Positions 35,481-47,335 of a stretch of DNA of 64,000 bases are shown here, one piece after another. Location of the stretch: contig NC_134161.1 in NCBI RefSeq assembly GCF_033958435.1, positions 8,122,001 to 8,186,000 of the forward strand. Direction: 5' to 3'. How positions within the stretch are numbered: the stretch's first letter is position 1; the number at the start of each line of letters is the position of its first letter. Made by a program: the position numbers and the translations under genes. Under the pieces are notes generated by a model, which was not told where the DNA came from, made no database searches, and saw nothing but the letters and a program-made list of their open reading frames with translations. Source of the stretch: Carettochelys insculpta. Its lineage: Eukaryota; Chordata; Testudines; Carettochelyidae.

Positions 35481-37746
35481 TTAGGTATGAATTTGCCTTG
35501 TGCTTGGAGATCCCTGGAGAACAAGGGGGCTGTGACAGGGATAAGCCCAACCTCTAGATCTGCCACTTCTGAAATGTTGCGAAGTCCAGTTACAAAATAA
35601 CATTGGACTCATGTGGCTCCAGCTCACCTGATGTCTAGGGCTCACCAGGCTCTCCAAAAGGAAGTGGACACTTCCATGCACCCTCAGAATGCACCATCCT
35701 ACCCAGGTACGATGGGGAGAGGTGAAGCATCAAGACACAAGTCGAGCTTTTTGTCATTTCCCAGATGACAATGGTTTCAGCCGGAGCCTTAACACAGATT
35801 CTGATTGACTCCTCGATGGTCCAGCCTATGCCACTGATGATTTCAACATGCCTGTGCACAGGCATTCACGCAGGACAGCAGCTGTGTCACACCAGTGATG
35901 GGTTCCCAGAGCAACCCCCCAATGACCCAGCTGTGAGACCCCATGCAACACCCACCCCCAGCACTGCAGGCGCTGCCTCTGGCCCCCTCTCTGACCAGCC
36001 TGGCTAGGGATTACCTGGGGCAGGGGGCAGGCAGCTGCATCAGGGAGATGCCACCCCTCACTTTCTGCCATGCCATTCTGACACTCACCACTCTTCTCTC
36101 TGCTCCACCATGCTCTCCCAGCCTGCTGAGCCCAGCTTCTCTGCAAGCAGTGGGGAGTGGAGGCCATATCCTGCTGCCAGGGAGGAGTGGGGCTCAGCTG
36201 GCCCGATGGCTGGGTGCAGCAGAGCAGAGCAGGCTGCTGCTCACACTGTGTGGTGAGTGCGGGGGAGCTGGGTGAGGAGAGGGGAGATGGCCCCCTGCTG
36301 CTGCCCCCGCCTGCCTCCACTGCCCATGCCCTGCCCTGAGTAATCTTCCCTACTCCCATCCAAATGGCGGCTGCCATGGGGCCCCAAAAGTGCAGGGTCA
36401 GGGACAATCACCCCAGCTCATCCCGTGGACAGCACAGCTCTGCCCACATGGCTCCATGTGAGTCTTGCACAGGGAAGACTTTGCTCCACAAGATTGTTCC
36501 AAAGCCTGAGGGGGAGAAGGAGGCACCACTCATGGGGTTACATAATAGAGTATATAAAAGCCTAACGCAGGTGAAGATTAGTCCAGATCTTGAAGTTTGA
36601 GAGGAGCTGTTGGAGTTCCCCATCTCCTATGCCAGTGGCTGTGTTAGCATGTGTTGTTCTCTGGGTCCATTTTCAGCAGCCCACTTACACCAGAGGGAAA
36701 TGTGGCAATGAGCTGACACTTCAGCATCCTACAGAATGGTGGTCTCAGAGCACACAAGACAGGTGGATGTAGTAGGTAGGATTAGGAGCCCGGACGTGAG
36801 CTACCTGCTGCAGTTTGTCTCCTTGGGTAAAGTACCTTGAGACAGAGTATTTGGATTACAGGAAGAACTCTCCGTACATGTCTAATCCTCTGCCTCCAGC
36901 ATCTCCACTTTGTTGCCCTGTGTTTTCTCTAATTCCGTAGTATGTTTCTCTCTCTCAGTGATAAGCTGCCTGTTCTTCCTCTGACAGCCCTTGCAACTCA
37001 GTTGCTATGACTACTTAACCTATTCTCCCAGTCTCTTTATTCTTGGCTACCTGAGAGACAAAGAGAAAGTACTCACCAAACTTTCTCCCACATGCATGAC
37101 AAAAATCCCCCCTAGGACTTTTGACTTATTCAAAGGTTCACAAACAGGAGAAGGAGCCGGTGCTGGATGCTGGCGGATGCCTGATACTCTGCAGAATAAT
37201 TGAAGGCGCCCAGCTGTCACCAGGGACTGATGAATGTTGCTAGAACAGAAGGCACAGTTTGCAAATTACCGATATTCTTATTCAAAAAGGGTTATTCAAG
37301 AATTAAAAATGTCTTCAAATTTCTAAGCACAGAGAAGCAACTGTGAAGCTGCTGGAGGAAAAGACTGCATCTGACTAAACTGAACGGAGTGAACGAAACT
37401 AAGAGGAGACCTTTGTATGGCACTTACACTTCCTGTAGGGAGTAAGAAGCCTTAGTTTGCATCTTGGATACTGCAGAAGCGAAGTAGAATGTTAGCATTT
37501 CAGCTCAAGAGTGTCTGTGCAAAACTAGTAGAGGTCATCTATGACCACTTAACAGACATTTGGTGTCCCGCATGAAATGAATTTGATTGATCTCAAGCAC
37601 TTCCTGGCAGGACACAAAAATAATCCATTACAATATATTCTGGTGTTTCACAGCAGAAAGACCAACCATTGAGTTGCTGGCTTGGAGATGGTTCCTTCAG
37701 ATCTGGAAGGAGACAAATTGAGGGAGACGTCCGTAGGAAGCTTGTA

Positions 37747-38073
37747 CAGGTCAAACCTCTCCAGTCTGGGATCTTGGGGACTTGACTGGTGTTGAATCAG
37801 AGAATTTGCCAGACCACAGCAGGACAGTATTGTCTAGTAACGTAACCAACCCTTCCACTGCTTAGTGGGCTCTCAGAAGACATTTAGGGGTAAATTAGAA
37901 CTAAATAACAGCACAGAACACTGAGAGCCAGGACTGGTGGCTGTAAACAAACTTTATGGGAATGTGGGAAACTTGGCCACACCTATGAAAAGTGGTCGCC
38001 CAGCTAACTGAAATTATGCCGGATTACAGATGTTGCCAGACAAGTGTGTTCTGTATTAGAGAGGTTCAACCTA
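37747..38073 (-). mobile_element. Tigger/pogo-like MITE, copy B
   Basis: Inverted ends caggtcaaacctctccagtc and gaggttcaaccta with TA on both sides (37745-37746, 38074-38075). The interior is the reverse complement of copies A and C (aacagcacagaacactgaga). Confidence 0.85.
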
Positions 38074-38896
38074 TACTGCCTTGCCTTGGACTGTGGCCAG
38101 AGGCTTTCAGTGCTCTTAATTTTCCATGTTTCATTAGTGCTAACTGGACCCCTTTTTTTCAATAAAAGAGAATGATGGCATGATTGAGTTGGCCCCAGTC
38201 ATCAGGATTTACTTTCGTCCAGTTTTCTAAGGTGTCAGTGACTGTTTTGTGTTTGTCTTCTTGGGTTTTGGTTTTTTTTTGTTGACTTTAGGAAGGACCT
38301 TTTTAGATGCTATCATATTTTTAATCTGAGGAGGCAAGTTTCTGGGAGGATGTCCTGACTTATTTTGCAGCGCACAAGGAACTCCCAAGCACTTTGTATG
38401 CATGAGTTAAGAAAACCCTGTAATCTGCTCACAGGCACCAGCTTCCTCCAGGCTTTGATGGTGCTGAAATGCTGGTCCGCTCCAGGCCGTGTCCCCAACC
38501 TCCCCCTTCCATATGTCTTGTCCCTCACCTGCCTCTTCCTACCTCTCTTCAAAGACCCACCCCACCTATTTCCGCTCTCCCTCCTGCATCCTTTCCTGCC
38601 AATTCCACCCTCTCCCTCAAGCACGGCTGGTCCCTGCTCCTCCCACTCCCTCCCAGCGTCTCCTGTACATTGCAGAACAGCTGCCTGTGGTGGGAGGGAC
38701 AGTGAGAAGAGGATCAGCAGGACTTCCAGCAGACAGGAGATGCTGGTGGGAGGAAGGGGAGGAGGGGGCTGGCTCCTGGAGGGTCTAAGCACCCGCAGAG
38801 CTGGCATGTATCCATCTCCCTGTGAGGCAGTTAACCTCCTCCCTATTTTACAGAGGTACAGAGCGATAGCATGATTCACCTGAAGTCACAGACATA

Positions 38897-39135
38897 GACT
38901 GATGGATCCTAAGGCCAGAAAGGACCCCTGTGATCATCAAGTCTGACCTCCTGCAGAACACAGGTCATTGGACTCTTCTGCACTAATTTCCTGTTTGAAC
39001 TAGAGCAGGTTTTTAAGAACAATGTCCAGCTTTGATTTTAAATGGCCCATGATAGAAAATCCCTCATGACCCTTGGTAAGTTGCTCCAGGGACTAATTAC
39101 CCTTGCTGTTACGAATGTGCAGCCTGAATTTGTCC
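38897..39135 (-). mobile_element. CR1 LINE 3' fragment
   Basis: Reverse-strand CR1 tail (gatggatcctaaggccagaa, tgatcatcaagtctgacctc) with the rc of the terminal coding block. It is similar to 40838-41115. Confidence 0.82.
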
Positions 39136-39139
39136 AGTG

Positions 39140-39574
39140 AGTGGATCTTGTTTTGCGATGGGTTGCACCTTGGGACCTGAATGGTGCTGGTGCTGGACTA
39201 AGGGAGATCAGTGCTCCCCTGCTGGCCACCAGCCCCACTCCCAGGGCCGTTGGCCTGCCGCCAGCCCAGGTTGCTGCCCTGGGCCCCCTGATCGCACTGG
39301 CTTCCTGCTCCTTGGCCGCAACTCCTACTCAGCAGCCACTGCTGGCTTCCCAGCCCTGGCCCTGGCTACTGCTTTCACTTCCCAGCTCCTGCCAGCTTCT
39401 CCACCCCAGCTGCAGCTCCTGTCACAGTCTCTGTGGCCACAGCTTTCTCCCACTCCTACCCAATGGGGCTCTCTGGTCCGGCAGCATCTGTGGTCTGGCA
39501 GGACTGCTCATGTTGCGGCAGGACCAGGGATATTGCCAGACCACAGAGTCCCTTGATTTCAGAGAATCAACGTG
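39140..39574. mobile_element. GC-rich element with Tigger-like right part
   Basis: The block ctctctggtccggcagcatc followed by tgtggtctggcaggac resembles the subterminal part of the Tigger-like copies, and gagaatcaacgtg may be a decayed terminus. The GC-rich interior creates overlapping chance frames of 139 and 199 codons. The left limit is unclear next to a CR1 fragment. Confidence 0.4.
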
Positions 39575-39639
39575 GAGATTGAAGAGCCCTTTATTATCAG
39601 ACTTGTGTTACCCTGTGCGCTACTTATCCATTGGGAGCC

Positions 39640-40095
39640 AGTCACCCCTTCACCTTCTCTTTGTTATGATAAATGGATTGAGTCTGTCACCATACGCTAT
39701 GTGCTCCAATCCGTTAACCATTCTCATAGGTCTTTTCTGAATCTTTTCCAATTTGTCAGCATTCTTCTTGAACTGTGAATTCTGTAACTGGACACAGGGC
39801 TCCAGCAGTGGTTGCACCAGTGCCAAAGACAGAGGTCGAATAACCTGCCGCCTCCTATTCAGGGGCCTCCTGTTTAGGCATCCAGAGACCACATTAGACC
39901 TTTTGACCACAGTGTTGCACTTCAATCTCATGATCAGATGCTTATCTACCAGGATCTCCCATCTTTCACAATTACTGCTTCCCAGGGTAGAGACCGCCCC
40001 CCCGCCATCATGTAACTATGGCTTGTATTCTTTGTTCTGTCTACATTTGATTAAATTAACCTCTGAATTGTTTGCTTGTCACCCACTTAACAAAC
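39640..40095 (-). mobile_element. CR1 LINE fragment
   Basis: The - strand frame reads VQLQNSQFKKNADKLEKIQK and MRMVNGLEHIAYGDRL, the CR1 reverse-transcriptase C-terminal signature. It lacks both ends. Confidence 0.85.
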
Positions 40096-40837
40096 AGTTG
40101 TGAGGTTAAGAATTGATTCAATGGTGTACAGACAATTCAAAGTAGTCTTCATGTGCCTTCTCTAAAAGGAAACAAATACAAACTTGGGAAGAGCATTGTT
40201 GTTGCTTCGACCAACAAGTGCAATGGAAATCACCCTGCAGTCGTACCGCCTTCGGTCCTTACAAACCCAGCAGGGCCAGGCCAGTACATGGGCAGAGTAG
40301 GGATGTTAACAGTTCACAGGTTTACCAGTTATGGTTAACCAGTAGTGGCAGGAGCAGCCCCCCTGCCTGCCGCGCCTTATTCCTAGCCTGAATTAGTGCC
40401 TAGTCTGAATCTGGGAGTGCCATGGGTGAGGGAACTCCCCGTGGGAGCTGCTGTGGTCTAGGAGCCATCAGGAAGGGATTGGTTAATTACTAAGGAGCCA
40501 ACTGAATGGTTGTGCCATTAGGAGGGGCCTTATGGTTTGCAGCAGCAAAGACTTAAACGTCTCCTAAAGTGGGCATCTTAGCAACTTGCCGTCTTTCAGA
40601 AAAGTAGGAGCCAAATTCCAATACAGGTACTGCCTAATTCAGCCTTACCACAGGGTCTAGGAAATGCTCTTCACTTCCTCACTTAATTCTACATAGAGTT
40701 ATTCTATCCTGTCAAACAACTGCTGCTTTCAGTGCTGTGATGTCTAGTTTTGATAGGTGACCAAGTCATCAGCAGGGCTTAGAGCAGAACCCAGAAGTTC
40801 TGGCTCCCAGCTTTCTGTGCTAACCACTAAATCTACT

Positions 40838-41115
40838 TTGTAGGTTTTAAGACCAGAAGGAACCATTATGATGATTGAGTCTCCCCTCCTGCGTAACATT
40901 CCCCTGGTGATTCCTGAATTGAGCCCAATCGTAGCTTGTCAAATCAGAGAGCATCTTATTGTGGAAGACATCCAGTCTGGATTTAAAACCTTTAAGTGAC
41001 AGAGAATCCACCATATCTCTGAGCAAGGCAGTTCTAATGTTTAAGCGAACGACTGTTTAAGGAATACAACATTTTGCAACATTGAATTTGTCTAATTTCC
41101 CCTTCTGGCCAATGA
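40838..41115 (-). mobile_element. CR1 LINE 3' fragment
   Basis: Reverse-strand CR1 tail (ttttaagaccagaaggaacc) and C-terminal coding remnant. Same subfamily as 38897-39135. Confidence 0.8.
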
Positions 41116-42464
41116 ATCTTGACTTTCGTGCCTGTGGTGAGGGACCTGGATGGAAGACCCAAAGCAAGAATTGTGTTCCAAGACAGACAAGCCACTTAAT
41201 ACCTACAAGACCGCAGCTTAGGTGCACAAACTTTTTTAATCACGAAGTTCAGAAGTATTTGCTTCAGAAAACTGACAATATAGTCGTGTAGGGAGAACAA
41301 ACAACCTTTTGGGATCCGTCCTTGGAAGAAACTTATGTTCGTGCTTGTGAAGCAAATTCAGCATTGTATTTGTTCCCAGGGCTGCTTTGGTCTGATTGGA
41401 GAAGAGGTAGGAGAGTGATAATATCTCTCAGTTTATTAGCTAGCTAGTTCCAGGGATGTCTTTCAGAACAGCTCCTCACCCACATTATATTCAGAGGATC
41501 CTTTCCTGGGATCTTTGGGGTTCAGAAATGGCCAGATTTTTCGTTGCAATCCATGGAGGTTTCATTCCAACTAGTTACGACAGAGGAACAGCCCTAGATA
41601 GCTCGGAAGGGTTTGAATTCCACCATGGAGGTGATAACAATTGGGGTAGTCTTTGGTGACCTACCCAGCTCATTCATGCTGTGACTGAAAGCACAAAAGG
41701 TTCCAGTTTAACCCAGAAGACTTAGGGCGGGGAGAATTCAGCTCAATTTTACAGGGTCCTGTTACTAGCCTAGCAACCTGGTGGCATGGATTCACCAACT
41801 GAGCAGAATATGTAGCAAAAACCAACCAACTACAGTAATGTAATGCTTCTTGTTATTCAGTTCTTCAGAGGATGAGCTAGCAAGTTTATGCAGGTTTGGC
41901 TTCTGTGGATGTTGCTTTAACCAGGGTGGTCTCCTCCTTTCAGCATCTTCCATAAAGGTCAGTGGAAGATGTCCTGCAACCATGCAAGTGGAAACCAGAA
42001 GGATCAAGTCTGAAGGGAGAAGTGTTCTGGTTATGGGGCAAAGGGACCAGGCCATGGCTTGGGATGAAGGAGAAAGATTATTAAGGGGATCCCATGAGAT
42101 TGGAGTGGAGGGTTTGCTCCGAGCTTTCGAGAGGAGACACCTGGTGATGATATGAGGTTTGGACATGTGGTGGTAGGATTTTCAGAAGGTTGGGGATGCT
42201 GCACAGCCTGAGTTGTGGGGCAGTGGGACTGTGGCACTGTAGTTGAGTGAGAGATGGACTGTGCAGAAGAGATTCGACCCTTTAGGAATCTCGAGGAATG
42301 GGGTGGTGATGACTCCATGAAGTCCCTGGCTGTGAGTGAATTTTTACTCTCGGTCCCCTGGGGGTGGGAAAGAAGACACAGTCGGCCTCAATACAGACCG
42401 AGAAGCTGGGATAAAGCCCTGTTGACTAACACATTTCCTCTCCTGCTCTCCATGGCGATGCCAG

Positions 42465-42562
42465 TGTGCCAGATTCTTCCGAAGGGGGTGGTAGCCGTGC
42501 TGGGACCTTCCTCAAGTCCAGCCTCAAGCTCTATTATCAGCAATATCTGCGGGGAGAAAGAG
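42465..42562 (+). CDS. GRIK4: GRIK4 internal exon: [20 protein letters not shown] segment
   Basis: This 98-bp exon begins with TG, completing the split Met codon of the previous exon, and then encodes 32 residues from [13 protein letters not shown] to SNICGEKE. The stretch is one of the best conserved parts of the GluK4/GluK5 amino-terminal domain, which folds like a periplasmic Leu/Ile/Val-binding protein and directs subunit assembly. The acceptor is ccag at 42461-42464 behind a C/T-rich tract, and the donor is gtgagt at 42563. It exits in phase 0. The sequence is intact. GRIK5 carries different residues after SSSPAS, so the assignment stays with GRIK4. Confidence 0.96.
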
Positions 42563-43357
42563 GTGAGTGTCATGCCCTCTGTGGGAATATCTCAAGGCTG
42601 GCTGAGTGACTGGCTGAGCAGCCTTGCAGGGCTCTTTTAGCCCAGAGATGGTGTTGCATGTCCACAGGGCTGCCAGATTGTATTGGAGGGGCCTGGCACA
42701 GAGAACATGGGCAAGAGGAATCCCATTGTTGGGTGTGTTGGAGGACTGGGGAGTACAAGGAGGGAAGAATAGTTCCTCTGGCTGCTTTTTCCAACTCGAG
42801 CACCTGCTGATGTCCACAGCAAATTCTCCTCCTAACACACGACTCAAGGCAACGTAAATGACTCTGGAGACCCTTGGGGCAGTCCAACCTCTGTCCTCAC
42901 CCTGCATGGAAAGGTTACTTTGCTGTCTCTGCTCAGCATTGTCTGAATTCCCTATGATGCAGTCTCTCCCCTCGGCTTTGTTGCCTGCGAATGAGATTAT
43001 TATTCGCCTTCCTCCCTCTGTTCCCATTAGACTCTCTGCCTTACAGCGGCAAGTGCAGAGCCAGCAGGGAACGTGTCATGCTGCTGAGTCACTGTCTCCT
43101 TCTGCTCTTCTGTCAGTCTCTTCCTCCACAGGTGACATCCAAGGTCTTACTGGTGTCCCTCCACTCATTGCTGCCTCCAGCTCCTCCTCTTGCTCTCCCT
43201 CTCCCAGGGCTGGCTGCTGCTCTTTTGCCAGTTCTAGGAAGGCCTCTTGCTGAGTTCCTGCCAGTCTCCCCTCCATGCACTCGTAGACCACAACGTTGGT
43301 CCAACTACTGGGACGTCAGTGCCTTTCTACCCCTCTGGGCACATGTGCAGCGCTGCA

Positions 43358-43568
43358 TCATCCTAGTAGCTGAGCACCTCGCAATCACTCATGGACGTTA
43401 TCCTCACAGTAGGGTACAGAAGTGCTGTTATCTGTGTTTTACTGTTGAGGAAATGATGCGCAGGACAGATGAAGCAACATACCCAAGGTTATCCTGTGAT
43501 GTCTGTGGCAGAGCTGAGATGTCAGTCCAGATCTCCTGAGTTCCAGTCCAGTGCTTTTTCCACCCAGG
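43358..43568 (-). mobile_element. MIR SINE, near full length
   Basis: The reverse of gaggtgctcagctac at the left, then gttgaggaaatgatgcgcag, gcaacatacccaaggttatc and tctcctgagttccagtccag at the right. Confidence 0.75.
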
Positions 43569-44629
43569 TCATCCTTCCTCTAGCTGCAACAAGTTTTATC
43601 TGAACTTACAATTTAGCACGTGGGCACGTCTTTTCTATCCCCTTCTCTTAACCTCCTCATTCTTCCCCTTCTCTTCCAACACGCCTCTTTCTGTTTCTCT
43701 GCTTATCTGCCTCCATCTTCCACTCTCTCCTGCCCTACTCAAGCTTCTTTTCATCAGTTACAGTTGCGAAAACCAGCTCCTGCTTGGGCACCCATGGGCA
43801 GCGCAGAAGCTCGCAGCAGTCATGAGTTTGTGTTTGATCCTCCTGTTAGATTACACTCCCTTTTTGTTTGCCAATGTGTCCTTAATACAAACCATTTTTA
43901 TCTACTCCCAGCTTATGTCTCTGATTTAATGTTTTCTAACCCTCCAACACGAGTGTACACCGATGCGGCTGTGCTCTGGGGAAAAGAAACAGAGTCCCCT
44001 TCAAGTAGTTCATCCCTTCATAGCCTGATAACATCTTCCAGATGTTTACTGGACTCTTTCTGTGGTGTCTCTGTGGCATAGGAGTGCCTGAACTGGAACA
44101 CAGTAAATAGCTTGTGTTTGCAAATGAATTGCATTGCTTTATTTCTCTCACATCAGAGACACTTGAGCTGCTACCCCCCACCCCAACACCCTCAGCTACT
44201 GCAAGATTGTTTCCCAAGTATCTTTTCCTGTTGCTTGATCCATTGCAGGGCTAACTTAACTGCCTCAAGCATCTGCCACTTCCCAGGCAAAGACCATTCT
44301 GTCATAACTGAGCATCAGCATTTTTCCTGATATTCATCTTCGCAATGTCCCTCTTCGATCTCAGCCAGTTGGTTCTAGCTAGAGTCCCCTTCTTACACCC
44401 TAAGTCATCCCCTTCCTTTTTTCAGACCTGGGTTCTAGGAAGTTCAGTTCCAGTCTCATCTGTCTGGTTATTGGACGTAATCCCCTCTGCTGTCATTTAC
44501 ATGGGCATGAACCAGGAACAATTCATCCTTATTTGTTTATGGGGTCCCCTGCGCTCAGTAGCAAGGCAGCCTGTGTTCTGAAGAATGCACGCAGGACAGG
44601 CAAAGGTAGTGCTCTTGAACCGACGGGGA

Positions 44630-44740
44630 ACAGGTGCAAGCAGAAGTGAAGTGTCTTGCCTAAGGGGACACAAGGCATCTGTGGCAGAGCAGGTAGATCG
44701 CCTGCATCACAGTCCAGTACTTTGCCCCAAAGACCATCTT
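44630..44740 (-). mobile_element. MIR SINE fragment
   Basis: gaagtgtcttgcctaagggg, acacaaggcatctgtggcag, catcacagtccagtactttg. Confidence 0.6.
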
Positions 44741-46185
44741 GCTGAAGTCAGTGGCAGAAAACTGGTGTAAAGCCACTGGCAAGGACAAAAGAATTAGATC
44801 TGCTGTCTCTGTCCTGGGCTAAACCAAAGCGGTGGATTGGTGCAACCTTTAGCTTTGTGGCTTGAGCCCATCTCCTCTGGGCTCATGCCCTACAGACATT
44901 TGTGGCAGGTTCTGGTGCACACCTCTGCCTGTACATCTCACTGCCTCGTCAATCACCATCGCCATGAGCCTCCAACTCCATCTGGCTTCAGAGAGTGATC
45001 AACAAGCACAGACTGCGGAGGCCCTGTCTACATTAGTTAAAGAAGCCTGCCTGCGGCATACAGGCTGCTTCTCTCCCTCTTCATGGAGGATGCAGAGTGA
45101 GATCAAGGCAGATAGCAGCTTATTACTCTTTAACTTTCCTATTACTAACCAAACAGCTTATGCCACCAATAAAACAGCCATTGCAGCCCACTAACAGCCT
45201 TCCCCCGGAGGAGACTGATCAGAGGCAGGGGATGATAGCTTCTGGAAGCAGCACTAATGGAAGCAAAGAAGACTTGACACTGCTCTAATGAAGCAGAACC
45301 AGATGTCCCCCTTTGCTGGGTTCTGTTTCTTCCAAATAAGCCATGTTGTTAAGCAAACAATGCCTTCCTCGTCAATCTTGCCGGTCCCCCCTTGCTCCTG
45401 TTCCCCAGGCTCTGTGGTCCCATATTGGCCATATTCCCTGGGCCTCTCCACTGGTGCTCCCACTCCTGTTTATTTGTGACAATTGAAATATTATCAGACC
45501 TCATAGTTCTGATGTCTTTGGATTGGCCTGTTACTTCTCCGCAGATCAAACAGCGCAAAGCTCTAGGCTGCGTCATCTGTTTCTGTTCCTCCTCCACCAC
45601 CACGGGGTCATCTTATTTCTGTTTAGGTCTGTCCTAAAGGTTTCAGCTAGGCTCTTACCCCTGGACTTTCCTTAAGGGTCTCAGCCAGGGGCTCTCTTGT
45701 GCATTACTCCTATTCCAAGCCAGACTTTCCTTCTTGCTTTGATGTCCTCCTTCTCATGCTCCACTGTTGCAAAAAGCCTGTTTAGGATTCCCTCCATTGG
45801 TGCTGACTTCTATTGTTTCCTTGGGGTGCCCCCTCTCCTGAAGCCTGGCCGTCACTTCAACCCTTCCCCCAAACACCTGCCACTCACTGCTCTCCACCTT
45901 CTCTCAAGTACCTCCCCCAGCCACAAATCAGCTGTGGCTGTGATGTGTTGAGCACCCGTTATTTTTTTTCCCAGGGGTACTCCAGCCCCAGGGCACCCAG
46001 GGAGTCAGTGATGGAGCTTCCTTCAGCTGTCTACTCCATTTAGTAGAATATTCTCTGCAGTATTCTTGGAAAACATTTTCTCTTGTCTCCTTCTCAGGCG
46101 GCAATGAGTTTACTATTTGTTACTGGAGAAATGGGCCTTCTGCAACTGACTCTTTCTCTTTCACCTGCCCCTCCCATTTTTCCAG

Positions 46186-46351
46186 GTCCCTCATTTCAAA
46201 GTTGCCCCAGAAGAATTCCTCAAGTTCCAGTTCCAGCGTTTCACCACCTTGAACCTCCACCCTAGCAACACTGACATCAGCGTGGCCGTCGCTGGGATCC
46301 TGAATTTCTTTAACTGCACCACCGCCTGCCTCATCTGTGCCAAAGCTGAAT
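46186..46351 (+). CDS. GRIK4: GRIK4 internal exon: [11 protein letters not shown] to ICAKAE segment
   Basis: This 166-bp exon encodes 55 codons, [11 protein letters not shown] through LICAKAE, plus the first base of a Cys codon (phase 0 in, phase 1 out). It continues the extracellular amino-terminal domain of GluK4. An N-glycosylation sequon, Asn-Cys-Thr, lies in FFNCTTAC; two nearby cysteines (TAC and ICAK) are also visible. The acceptor tttttccag ends at 46185 after a strong pyrimidine tract, and the donor is gtaagt at 46352. The phrase [19 protein letters not shown] matches GRIK4 rather than GRIK5. No disruption is present. Confidence 0.96.
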
Positions 46352-46794
46352 GTAAGTTGCCCCAGATGGTGATAACCCCCTGCTGTATGTGCTTGATTCT
46401 CGTTTTATCCCCTTGCCATAGCAGTTACCTTCTCTCTGCAGTGTAAAAATGCCTCAAGCTTCCACACCTGAGGGTGGAATCCCACTGGCAAGGTTCGTCG
46501 GCTGACTGGTGGCCTGTGCTGTTCTCTGATGATAGCGGGATAAAATAACCCATTTCACCAATGGAGGGGCCTGACCTGTCAGAGGCCGGAGGGGAACTTG
46601 CTGAAATCGGGGTGACTGAGGGGCCTGCAAGGTAGAGTTCCACACCTGGAACCAAGTCCGGACATGTTCAGACGTGTCTGTGAGAGATAGGGACCAGGAG
46701 ATGGACGCTGGCCACCTTTTGGTTTCATGGAGGGTGTTTTACCTGGCAGATTGGTTTCCATAATGGGCAAGGTCTGAGGTCAGTTCCTAATATG

Positions 46795-47335
46795 GCACAT
46801 TAACATAAGAACAGCCAGACTGGATCAGACCAAAGGTCCATCTGGCCCAGGATCCTGTCTTCTGACACAGGCCAATGCCAGGTGCCTGGATGGAGTGAGC
46901 AGAACAGGTAACTACCAAGGTGATCCCTCTCCCTTCATCCATTTCCAGCCCCTGACAAACAGAGGCTTGGGATGCCATTCCTGCCCACCCTAGCTGATAG
47001 CCACTGATGGACCCAACCTCCATGAATTTATCTAAGTTGTTTTCTTTTTGAACCCTGTTCAACTCCTGGTCTGGCAAGGAGTTCCATCGGCTTGCACTGT
47101 GCTCTGTGAAGAAAAACTTGCTTTTGTTAGTTTTAAACCTGATACCCATTAATTTCATTGCGGGTCCCCTAGTTCTTACATTATGGGAACCATTAAATAA
47201 CTTTTCCTTATTCACTTTTTCCACAGCAATCAGGATTTTACAGACCTCTATCATGTCTCCCGTTAGTCTCCTTTTTTCTAAACTGAATCGTCCCAGTCTT
47301 TCCTAATCTTTCTTTATACGGCAGCCATTCCAAAT
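46795..47335 (-). mobile_element. CR1 LINE 3' fragment
   Basis: The left end on + (taacataagaacagccagac, tggatcagaccaaaggtcca) is the reverse complement of the CR1 tail ending in cttatg. The - frame at 46787-47254 encodes the CR1 C-terminus (IEVCKILIAVEKVNKEKLFN, RGPAMKLMGIRFKTNKSKFF). The piece is about 540 bp and 5'-truncated. Confidence 0.9.

Larger units (their letters stand above)
29109..42464 (+). other. GRIK4: GRIK4 intron, 13.4 kb
   Basis: This intron has canonical gtacgt and ccag ends and is phase 1. It contains CR1 fragments (32121-32478, 38897-39135, 39640-40095, 40838-41115), a hAT-like MITE (30966-31164), inverted CTGAAGA-core repeats (32545-32750, 33443-33562), a 5S-derived SINE (35018-35480), a Tigger-like element (37747-38073) and GC-rich blocks at 35920-36400, 38460-38800 and 39140-39570. 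The span 33570-35000 is AT-rich, apparently repeat-poor and shows no gene. Confidence 0.85.
42563..46185 (+). other. GRIK4: GRIK4 intron, 3.6 kb
   Basis: This is the shortest intron in the window, phase 0, with gtgagt and tttttccag ends. It is pyrimidine-rich and contains MIR fragments at 43358-43568 and 44630-44740. Overlapping open frames on both strands (for example 42858-43539 and 43620-44081) have low-complexity Leu/Ser/Pro composition and no recognisable domain. I regard them as chance. Confidence 0.85.

Noticed and set aside
35826..36407. 193-codon frame on - in a GC-rich block
   Set aside because: Composition is Gly/Pro/Trp-rich and repetitive, with competing frames on + and no recognisable domain or splice context.
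38313..38879. Overlapping long frames on both strands (188 and 169 codons)
   Set aside because: The + strand is a C/T-rich, low-complexity repeat-like block, so stops are rare by composition. No domain is seen.
42858..43539. 131- and 182-codon frames downstream of a GRIK4 exon
   Set aside because: Leu/Ser/Pro-rich low complexity, and it overlaps a MIR element at its 3' end.
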